Origin: Bryobacterales bacterium
Lineage (GTDB): Bacteria > Acidobacteriota > Terriglobia > Bryobacterales > Bryobacteraceae
DNA: 6,142 nucleotides
Direction of reading: 5' to 3'
NCBI GenBank assembly: GCA_003164075.1
Contig: PLRZ01000155.1
Coordinates: forward strand, 5,420 to 11,561
Below are positions 1-6,142 of the stretch, one piece after another; position 1 is the stretch's first letter, and every line of letters starts with the position of its first letter. Position numbers and translations under genes: made by a program. Below the pieces are notes generated by a model, which was not told where the DNA came from, searched no databases, and saw nothing but the letters and a program-made list of their open reading frames with translations.

Positions 1-2
1 CG

Positions 3-488
3 AGCGAAGGCGAGCACCGCCTGCCTCACCTGCGGGCTCACTGCAAATTCCACGACCTCAGGAATTCTGACGTTAGCGAACTTCTGAAACGGTGTGCTAA
101 GCCAGTTGACCGGCGCCGCCAGTTTCGTGCCGAGGGCCGGCTGGCGGAGGCTGCCAAAATGTTAGAGACGGCAAGTCTCAAAGACACCTCCGCCCGTGAA
201 GTTAGGCCGGAGATCGTTGTGCAGGTAGCCAGCCGACTGATCGAGGCAGGCGGGCTACCCAACTATGTTCGCTCCGCGGCGCTTTCCGAAGCTTCGGTCG
301 CCCCCGGGCTCCTGCGCTCTCTGCGGAGCCGGCGCCGGTTAATCGGCCGGACGTCGATCGGTACGTGCCTCTACGATTGCTGCTGGTGGCTGCGGTACGC
401 TCGTCTGTTGGTTGTGGGCGGCGTTTGGGCCGGCGGCCTGATTGTGCCGACGGTACCCGGCGCCTGGCGGCGATCCCGGCGTTCTTAA
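3..488 (+). other. Possible 3' end or remnant of an unrecognised gene
   Basis: One plus-strand frame is open from the left edge to a TAA at 486-488. Residues read from about 90 to 300 look protein-like: a charged, helix-prone stretch around EGRLAEAAKMLETASLKD followed by REVRPEIVVQVASRLIEAGG, with mostly G or C in third codon positions. From about 300 onward the translation becomes rich in Arg, Trp and Cys and stops looking like a conserved protein, so the true coding part may end near there through a frameshift or decay. The exactly mirrored minus-strand frame is also open from 161 to the left edge and reads plausibly (LAAPVNWLSTPFQKFANVRI), so orientation is not settled. The first in-frame ATG is at 159. 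I do not recognise a family and assign no function. Confidence 0.25.
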
Positions 489-752
489 CTTTCATAACAA
501 CCGCCAGTACGGTCGGCTGCCCACCTCGGTCACGCTACTTAGTACCGAGTCCTTCCTTGCCTATCGAATGCCTGCCGGAACGCCATTCACAGCCGGATCG
601 CAATCCGTAGGGGCTTTCTTTACAGCTTTTTAGAGGCTGACAAGGGGTAAGTACTGAGCGTGGCAGCGGGCGAAAATGCATTTTTGGCTCACCTTGGCTA
701 TTTTGGAGGCCACACCGTCCAGGACGGCTAGAGAATAGCCTCTATTAGAATT
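489..752. other. Non-coding region with small palindromes
   Basis: No convincing coding sequence is present. Short overlapping ORFs here have compositions typical of chance frames. Visible structure: a CGGAT/ATCCG hairpin at 594-607; a perfect 12-bp palindrome AAAATGCATTTT at 673-684; and the nested inverted repeats listed separately at 631-744. The stretch becomes AT-richer towards the promoter of the next gene, as expected for an upstream regulatory region. Confidence 0.6.
631..744. repeat. Nested inverted repeats (possible structured element)
   Basis: TAGAGGCT at 631-638 is the exact reverse complement of AGCCTCTA at 737-744, enclosing 98 nt. Inside, GGCTATT (696-702) pairs with AATAGCC (734-740), and within that CCGTC (715-719) pairs with GACGG (723-727) around a CAG loop. 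A GAGGC (706-710)/GCCTC (738-742) pairing competes with the first two, so not all can form at once. The function is unknown. It could be a small degenerate mobile element, a structured leader of an unseen transcript, or chance. No convincing target-site duplication flanks it and no T-tract follows it, so it is not called a terminator. Confidence 0.35.
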
Positions 753-764
753 TTGGCTCACTTG
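682..764. repeat. Direct repeat pair TTTTGGCTCAC(C)TTG upstream of the 793 gene
   Basis: TTTTGGCTCAC occurs at 682-692 and again at 751-761, 69 nt apart. Each copy is followed by CTTG or TTG. The second copy contains the putative -35 hexamer of the promoter for the small gene at 793. The first overlaps the palindrome at 673-684 and has no -10-like sequence at the right distance. The arrangement would suit a paired operator for a regulator of the 793 gene, or a promoter duplicated and then decayed. Both are inferences. Confidence 0.4.
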
Positions 765-780
765 TAGCGCTATATATGAT
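753..780 (+). promoter_or_regulatory. Sigma70-like promoter of the 793 gene
   Basis: The -35 candidate is TTGGCT (753-758), then a 16-bp spacer, then the -10 candidate TATGAT (775-780), which matches five of six consensus bases. Transcription would start near 786-788, only about 5-7 nt before the ATG at 793. No Shine-Dalgarno sequence is present before that ATG, which agrees with a leaderless or very short-leader mRNA. Confidence 0.55.
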
Positions 781-792
781 ACACTTACGCCG

Positions 793-1047
793 ATGAAGAC
801 AAACGACCAAGCCCTCTTGGAAGCTGCACTGATTGGATATCAGCACCAAGCGGACCAGATAGCGGAAAAAATCGCAGAGATTCGCCTGGAAATCAGCGGA
901 AAGGCACCCGCGGCAGCAGCGGCTCCGAAGGCAGTCGCGGCCCCCGGTAAGAAGCGCTCAATGAGCGCGGCTGCGAGAAAGCGAATTGCCGCGGCTCAGA
1001 AGAAACGCTGGGCCGAATATCACCGGCTCAAAGAAGGCACCGCCTAA
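793..1047 (+). CDS. Small Ala/Lys-rich hypothetical protein with basic C-terminal helix
   Basis: The 84-residue product has three parts. Residues about 1-35 form a polar, probably helical or coiled-coil segment with regular Ala/Ile/Leu spacing (QADQIAEKIAEIRLEI). Residues about 37-52 are a low-complexity Ala/Pro/Lys linker. Residues 53-80 are a strongly basic helix containing MSAAARKRIAAAQKKRWAEY. I associate this last motif with small uncharacterised proteins common in Acidobacteriota. The charge pattern suggests nucleic-acid binding, with the N-terminal helix for self-association, but this is inference. There is no signal peptide or membrane segment. The ATG at 793 is chosen because a promoter ends 12 nt upstream. 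No Shine-Dalgarno is visible, pointing to leaderless translation. It stands alone, with no gene close enough to form an operon. Confidence 0.8.
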   Translation: MKTNDQALLEAALIGYQHQADQIAEKIAEIRLEISGKAPAAAAAPKAVAAPGKKRSMSAAARKRIAAAQKKRWAEYHRLKEGTA

Positions 1048-1077
1048 TTTCGATCCCGGAGACATCTCAACCTGACG

Positions 1078-1104
1078 GCGCGACCCGCGGAAGGGTGTCG
1101 GCGC
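1078..1104. other. Bulged stem-loop after the small gene
   Basis: CGACCC (1081-1086) pairs with GGG-T-GTCG (1093-1100) with one bulged T. The stem continues as GCG (1078-1080) with CGC (1102-1104) past a bulged G, closing a loop of about six bases. It lies about 30 nt after the stop codon of the 793 gene, where it could slow or end transcription or protect the 3' end. No T-tract follows, so it is not a classical intrinsic terminator. Confidence 0.3.
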
Positions 1105-1114
1105 TGAAGTGTAT

Positions 1115-1218
1115 GTCAAAACTTCCCGATCTTGTCCGCACCGTGGGGCGGCCTATCTAGCCTGCGGTGGGTTGCCCTCTGGCTTGCAGACAGGATTACC
1201 TGTCCCCTAAGTTTTGAC
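1115..1218. mobile_element. MITE-like inverted-repeat element or IS remnant, about 104 bp
   Basis: GTCAAAACTT (1115-1124) is the exact reverse complement of AAGTTTTGAC (1209-1218), and partial similarity continues just outside (GTGTAT on one side against GAGTAT in reverse complement on the other). Inside the right end lies a perfect hairpin, GACAGG-ATTA-CCTGTC (1189-1204). The element is too short for a transposase and none is encoded nearby. Terminal repeats plus an internal hairpin fit a non-autonomous element or the joined ends of a deleted insertion sequence. I see no clear target-site duplication, so insertion is not proven. Confidence is high in the repeats and moderate in the interpretation. 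Confidence 0.45.
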
Positions 1219-1497
1219 GATACTCTTCAGGATTTCCGACGCACCAGACTCGCTTCCGGGCGCTGATCCCTGGGGCGTGATGCGACCTGCTTAAGTCGCG
1301 TGACGCGGTCCGCCGGCTGGCTGTCGATCGTATTTGCCCTCGAGCTTGTGCTGCTGACCAGGCCCGCGCGCCTCCGTCGCTGGCTGCGGTGATTCCGCCA
1401 ATCCGGGTCCGAAAGGAGCGGTTGCCACTCCGCGAACGGTCCCTGGCTTGCGTCCGGCTACCGCCTGCTGTTAGCGTAGAGTTCAGCAAGAATCTTC

Positions 1498-2673
1498 ATG
1501 CCTTCATTCGTCCTGAGCCGGGAAGAGGAACTCTACTGGCTGGCTCTCAAATTAGTTCCAGGTCTGGGAACGCGAACGTCCGGTAAACTGCTCGACCGTT
1601 TTCGGACACCGCAGGCCATTTTTCGCGCCTCGCGAACGGAACTGGAAGCGGCCGGCGTCAACGGTGCGGTGGCCCAGTCCATTGCCAGCGGTATCACTTT
1701 TGAAGATGCCGCCGCCCAGCACGACAAGATGGCGGAAGCTGAAGCTGTCGTCATCACCATGGGCGACCCACGCTATCCGCAACTGCTGCGGGAGATCTTC
1801 GATCCGCCGGTTCTGCTGTTCGCCCGTGGCCGTGTGGAACTGCTGCAGTCGCTGGCCGTCGCGGTAGTGGGCACTCGCCGTCCTACGCCATATGGCTTGG
1901 CGGTAGCGGAACGGCTTGCCGGCGATTTGGCGCACGCCGGCCTGACGATCTCGAGCGGGATGGCCCGCGGTGTGGATAGCGCGGCTCATAAGGGAACGCT
2001 GGCCGCGGGCGGCGATACCATTGCCGTACTGGGCTGCGGCGTCGACGTGGTGTATCCCTCGGAAAACCGCAGACTGGCGGCGGAGTTAGCGGTGAAAGGG
2101 CTAATTATATCCGAATTCCCCATGGGCGCCATCGCATTTCCGCAGAATTTCCCCATTCGCAACCGGATTATCAGTGGAATCAGCCTGGGAGTGCTGGTGG
2201 TGGAGGGCGCTCAGTATAGCGGGTCGGCTATCACGGCCAAGTTGGCGATGGACCAGGGCCGCGAGGTTTTCGCCGTTCCGGGGAACATCACCAACAAGCT
2301 CGCGTGGGGGCCTAACCTGCTGATAAAACAGGGCGCCAAGCTGGTACAGGACTGGAACGACGTGGTCTCCGAACTGCCCGCTGAATCCCGCCGGCATCTA
2401 ATAGATAAGGGCCGGCAGAAGATCCTGGCCGGGGAGGGTGCATCCGCCGGTAGCGAAGCGGCATCCTTATTGGGAGATCCGGTCTCGGAACTCGGCAATG
2501 TCGCCCGCCGGCTGCTGGAGTCGCTGCAAGTGGACGTTGCCGTACACCTGGACGATCTCCTTGAAAAAATTGAAGATACGTCCCCATCGGAGCTGATTGC
2601 CGCGCTTTTTGAGCTGGAAATGCTGGGACTGGTGAAGCAGCTCCCAGGCAAGAACTTTGTTAAAGTGTGGTAA
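1498..2673 (+). CDS. dprA: DNA processing protein DprA (Smf), RecA loader in natural transformation
   Basis: This 391-residue cytoplasmic protein belongs to the DprA/Smf family. The family binds incoming single-stranded DNA, protects it and loads RecA onto it during transformation. Residues about 8-65 form the N-terminal helix-hairpin-helix/SAM-like region (LVPGLGTRTSGKLLDRF). Residues about 80-290 form the Rossmann-like core with all the signature motifs: VAVVGTRRPTPYG (121-133), SGMARGVD (153-160), GCGVDVVYPSEN (179-190), FPIRNRIISG (218-227), VVEGAQYSGSAITA (234-247), REVFAVPGN (255-263) and GPNLLIKQGA (271-280). Residues about 330-390 form the C-terminal winged-helix domain, reached through a Gly/Ala-rich linker. 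Length and motif set look intact. An in-frame stop at 1477 leaves ATG 1498 as the only sensible start, although no strong Shine-Dalgarno is present. topA follows 67 nt downstream on the same strand and is probably co-transcribed. The family role is well established, but competence in this organism is not shown by this window. Confidence 0.96.
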   Translation: MPSFVLSREEELYWLALKLVPGLGTRTSGKLLDRFRTPQAIFRASRTELEAAGVNGAVAQSIASGITFEDAAAQHDKMAEAEAVVITMGDPRYPQLLREIFDPPVLLFARGRVELLQSLAVAVVGTRRPTPYGLAVAERLAGDLAHAGLTISSGMARGVDSAAHKGTLAAGGDTIAVLGCGVDVVYPSENRRLAAELAVKGLIISEFPMGAIAFPQNFPIRNRIISGISLGVLVVEGAQYSGSAITAKLAMDQGREVFAVPGNITNKLAWGPNLLIKQGAKLVQDWNDVVSELPAESRRHLIDKGRQKILAGEGASAGSEAASLLGDPVSELGNVARRLLESLQVDVAVHLDDLLEKIEDTSPSELIAALFELEMLGLVKQLPGKNFVKVW

Positions 2674-2707
2674 CGTCTCTGGGTAATCGGCAATCATTTA
2701 CGTAGAC

Positions 2708-2724
2708 GCGGCGAAGCGCGCCGC
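2708..2724 (+). other. GC-rich hairpin in the dprA-topA gap
   Basis: GCGGCG (2708-2713) pairs perfectly with CGCCGC (2719-2724) across a five-base loop. It sits 16 nt before the topA ATG, so it would lie in the topA leader or in the dprA-topA intercistronic RNA. No T-tract follows, so a terminator is unlikely. It may affect topA translation or mRNA stability, which is inference. The topA start lacks a strong Shine-Dalgarno; only GAAAG at 2729-2733 comes close. Confidence 0.35.
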
Positions 2725-2740
2725 ATTCCGAAAGTTCAAT

Positions 2741-5152
<2,412 letters not shown>

Positions 5153-5155
5153 GAA

Positions 5156-5229
5156 GCTGTTGGCTGTTGGCTAAAAGCGGCTGCGCACGCTCAGGGAATG
5201 GTGAGTGCCGGGAGCCAAAAGCCAACAGC
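5156..5229. repeat. Inverted repeat of TTGGCT-type heptamers between topA and the TA operon
   Basis: The 17-nt arm GCTGTTGGCTGTTGGCT (5156-5172) pairs with 5213-5229 at 16 of 17 positions, the only mismatch being G5166 against A5219. The perfect core is 11 bp (5162-5172 with 5220-5230). Each arm is itself a run of a 7-base unit: GTTGGCT on the left, AGCCAAA and AGCCAAC on the right. The loop is 40 nt. The repeat begins four bases after the topA stop codon, so its RNA hairpin would cap the 3' end of topA mRNA. With no T-tract, it is better viewed as a dispersed repeat that may serve as a bidirectional barrier between converging genes. Confidence 0.6.
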
Positions 5230-5279
5230 CATATGCTATCCCCGGCCGTTTGGTACTGCGTTGCGGGCACCCTTGATTG

Positions 5280-5293
5280 AGGGGGGCTCCCCT
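5280..5293. other. Short GC hairpin at the antitoxin stop codon
   Basis: AGGGG (5280-5284) pairs with CCCCT (5289-5293) around a four-base loop, overlapping the TAG stop (5292-5294) of the minus-strand antitoxin gene. It could stabilise or end the operon transcript, but there is no T-tract on either side, so a terminator call is weak. Confidence 0.25.
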
Positions 5294-5585
5294 AAGCCCG
5301 GTGAATTGCCTTCACCGCCAGTTGTGGCTCGTGCGCGATGATCCTCAATAGGGCGGCGGCCGGTCCGCTTGGATGGCGCCGATCCTGCTCCCAGTTTTGA
5401 AGGGTTTTCACGCTGACGCCCATTAGGTGTGCGAACTCCGACTGTGAGAGGCTGGTGCGTTCCCGAATAGCCCGTATCCCGGAAGACTGGAGTTCAAACC
5501 GGCGCGAGGGTTTCCTCTGACCACGCAGAATCGCTCCGCCTTCGCGTACGCTGTCCAGTAGTTCTTCGAACATCTTACTTTTCAT
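5292..5585 (-). CDS. HTH antitoxin of a HigBA-type system (NadS-like)
   Basis: This 97-residue protein has the layout of the NadS/HigA-like antitoxins: an N-terminal segment MFEELLDSVREGGAIL (5-20), a basic linker with KPSRRFEL (25-32), and an XRE-type helix-turn-helix at about 45-70 (LSQSEFAHLMGVSVKTLQNWEQ) followed by RHPSGPAAALLRI. In the family it binds and neutralises the toxin and represses the operon through the HTH. The ATG at 5585 lies inside the end of the toxin gene (11-nt overlap), and a strong GAGGAG Shine-Dalgarno sits 7 nt upstream of it. That favours this start over the internal ATG at residue 5. The overlap suggests translational coupling to the toxin. Family assignment is from motif recognition and I am fairly sure of it; the exact subfamily name is less certain. 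Confidence 0.9.
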   Translation of the reverse strand: MKSKMFEELLDSVREGGAILRGQRKPSRRFELQSSGIRAIRERTSLSQSEFAHLMGVSVKTLQNWEQDRRHPSGPAAALLRIIAHEPQLAVKAIHRA

Positions 5586-5901
5586 CGCGAAACTCCTCTT
5601 TGACTACCTTGGCAAGTTGCGCCACCTGCTTCGGGGTCAGATCAGCCAACACGTTCTTGGCATATGCATAGAGAAGCAGAATCACGTCTTTTCGGACCGC
5701 CCAGAAGTAAATGACGCGGGCACCCCCACGCTTACCGCGCGCACCAACCGGCACGCGAATCTTTCGTATTCCGCCACCACCCTTGATGAGAGCGCCAACA
5801 CATGGATTCGCTGCCAGCCGGGCCTGAAACTCCCCGTAGTCTTCATCGCCGAGCAACTCCGCGATCTGTCTCGTAAAGGTGGAAGTTTCGACCAGCTCCA
5901 A
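5575..5901 (-). CDS. RelE/HigB-family toxin of a type II toxin-antitoxin system
   Basis: This 108-residue protein resembles RelE/HigB-type toxins, whose usual activity is mRNA cleavage at the ribosome. Recognisable blocks are MELVETSTFTRQIAELL (1-17), GGGGIRKIRV (41-50), GKRGGARVIYFW (56-67), LLLYAYAKN (75-83) and DLTPKQVAQL (87-96). Arg and Lys in the middle blocks are the likely RNA-contacting residues. The longest ORF begins at a TTG at 5908-5910, but that codon overlaps the -10 element and lies upstream of the expected transcription start, so I place the start at the next in-frame TTG (5899-5901). This also gives the family's usual short N-terminus before 'ETxxFT'. Translation would then be leaderless or nearly so. 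The toxin precedes the antitoxin, as in HigBA operons. The reading frame is complete. Confidence 0.88.
   Translation of the reverse strand: MELVETSTFTRQIAELLGDEDYGEFQARLAANPCVGALIKGGGGIRKIRVPVGARGKRGGARVIYFWAVRKDVILLLYAYAKNVLADLTPKQVAQLAKVVKEEFRDEK
5593..5598 (-). promoter_or_regulatory. Shine-Dalgarno of the antitoxin gene
   Basis: GAGGAG on the minus strand lies 7 nt upstream of the ATG at 5583-5585, inside the last codons of the toxin gene. It is the strongest ribosome-binding site in the window and contrasts with the toxin, which has none. It would favour antitoxin synthesis over toxin from the shared mRNA. Confidence 0.75.
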
Positions 5902-5909
5902 GCGTTCCA

Positions 5910-5938
5910 ATTATCCGCCACTGGCGGATAGCAGTCAA
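5910..5938 (-). promoter_or_regulatory. Sigma70 promoter of the toxin-antitoxin operon
   Basis: Read on the minus strand, the -35 is TTGACT (5938-5933), the spacer is exactly 17 bp (5932-5916) and the -10 is GATAAT (5915-5910). Each hexamer matches consensus at five of six bases. Transcription should begin near 5902-5904, right at the TTG start codon proposed for the toxin (5901). The operator palindrome at 5912-5930 occupies most of the spacer and enters the -10, so a bound repressor would block RNA polymerase. Confidence 0.8.
5912..5930. promoter_or_regulatory. Palindromic operator for toxin-antitoxin autoregulation
   Basis: TATCCGCCA (5912-5920) and TGGCGGATA (5922-5930) are perfect reverse complements around a single base, giving a 19-bp palindrome suited to a dimer of the HTH antitoxin. 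It sits between the -35 and -10 and overlaps the -10. Autorepression through such a site is the norm for this family. That this antitoxin binds here is inferred from position and symmetry. Confidence 0.75.
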
Positions 5939-6142
5939 GGCTATACCGTGGCCAGGCGCTTAACCGATCTGGGGATTTCGTGGCACAGGCGCGGAATACG
6001 CTCCCTAACGGGGTGCCCTCTGGGCCCGGCTCTGTAACGAGTGCCCGCGCGTTCGCAAGAGTTACCGAGCCGCGCGCGTAAGCAAGCGGGGGGTTCCAGA
6101 AACCGTGTAAGCACCCCTGTCCCCGAAGTGCTTTACCGATCT
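5939..6142. other. Non-coding right edge with repeat cluster
   Basis: No coding sequence is evident upstream of the toxin-antitoxin promoter as far as the window edge. The region holds the REP-like palindrome at 6028-6086, a hairpin in which AAGCAC (6109-6114) pairs with GTGCTT (6128-6133), and a near-identical 13-base pair of direct repeats, GCTTAACCGATCT (5957-5969) and GCTTTACCGATCT (6130-6142), bracketing the cluster. The last copy runs to the window edge, so the repeat unit may extend further. Confidence 0.5.
6028..6086. repeat. REP-like palindrome with internal direct repeat
   Basis: GGCTCTGTAAC (6028-6038) pairs with GTTACCGAGCC (6061-6071) at 10 of 11 positions. Interleaved with this, CGCGCGTTCGCAAG (6046-6059) is repeated as CGCGCGTAAGCAAG (6073-6086), 12 of 14 identical. 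The combination of an imperfect palindrome and an alternating GC-rich direct repeat in an intergenic region resembles dispersed extragenic repeats that I associate with Solibacter-type genomes. Copy number cannot be judged from one window. Confidence 0.5.

Larger units (their letters stand above)
1048..1497. other. Intergenic region between the small gene and dprA
   Basis: These 450 bases hold a bulged stem-loop (1078-1104), an inverted-repeat element (1115-1218) and then about 280 bases in which I see no gene. A minus-strand frame over 1196-1489 is Arg/Ser-rich in the manner of a chance ORF. The in-frame TAG at 1477-1479 fixes the dprA start at 1498. I could not identify a convincing dprA promoter or a strong Shine-Dalgarno; only a weak purine run (AAGAA) precedes the ATG. 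Confidence 0.6.

Noticed and set aside
202..495. Minus-strand 97-codon ORF at the left edge
   Set aside because: Very rich in Arg, Ser, Pro and Ala with no hydrophobic core pattern, typical of an antisense frame in GC-rich DNA.
594..607. Possible tRNA T-arm (CGGATCGCAATCCG)
   Set aside because: The loop is four bases rather than seven and lacks the TTCRA pattern. No acceptor or anticodon arms can be placed around it.
365..633. Two overlapping plus-strand ORFs (365-610 and 442-633)
   Set aside because: Low-quality compositions, mutual overlap, no ribosome-binding site and no recognisable motif.
1196..1489. Minus-strand 97-codon ORF upstream of dprA
   Set aside because: Arg/Ser-rich composition with no motif, and it ends inside the inverted-repeat element. 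It looks like a chance frame.
5156..5229. Intrinsic terminator for topA
   Set aside because: The hairpin is long and well paired but is followed by ATATGCTATC, not a T-tract, and its loop is 40 nt. It is better described as an inverted repeat.
5908..5910. TTG at the start of the longest toxin ORF as the true start codon
   Set aside because: It overlaps the -10 hexamer and would be upstream of the predicted transcript start. The TTG at 5899-5901 fits the promoter and the family N-terminus better.
5617..5931. Plus-strand 104-codon ORF opposite the toxin gene
   Set aside because: It is antisense to a toxin with clear family motifs and its own promoter, and its translation has no motif.

Overview
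This GC-rich bacterial window is most likely from an Acidobacteriota genome, probably the Bryobacterales/Solibacter group. That assignment is an inference. It rests on a small Ala/Lys-rich protein ending in a 'MSAAARKRIAAAQKKRW' tail, which I associate with that group, on the codon style of dprA and topA, and on the intergenic palindromic repeats. No rRNA, tRNA or CRISPR array was found.

Layout: positions 1-488 hold an open reading frame entering from the left edge that I do not recognise. It may be the end of a gene or a gene remnant. Positions 489-792 are non-coding and rich in small palindromes and direct repeats, ending in a sigma70-like promoter that fires almost directly onto the start codon of an 84-residue protein (793-1047). 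Positions 1048-1497 are non-coding and contain a roughly 104-bp element with perfect 10-bp terminal inverted repeats (1115-1218). Then come two core housekeeping genes on the plus strand: dprA (1498-2673), which loads RecA on incoming single-stranded DNA, and topA (2741-5152), DNA topoisomerase I with five C-terminal four-cysteine zinc motifs. dprA next to topA is a widespread bacterial gene order.

Downstream and converging on topA is a minus-strand type II toxin-antitoxin operon in the HigBA/NadS style. The toxin gene (5575-5901) comes first and overlaps the HTH antitoxin gene (5292-5585). It has a very clear autoregulatory region: a -35 (TTGACT), a 17-bp spacer and a -10 (GATAAT), with a perfect 9+1+9 palindrome filling the spacer and running into the -10. 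The promoter position implies a leaderless or nearly leaderless toxin mRNA and a toxin start three codons downstream of the longest ORF start.

The convergent gap between topA and the antitoxin carries a long inverted repeat built of TTGGCT-type heptamers. The right edge (5957-6142) carries another palindromic, REP-like repeat cluster that shares short motifs with the element before dprA. No wholly new system is evident. The most unusual material is the set of intergenic repeats and the toxin-antitoxin promoter geometry.
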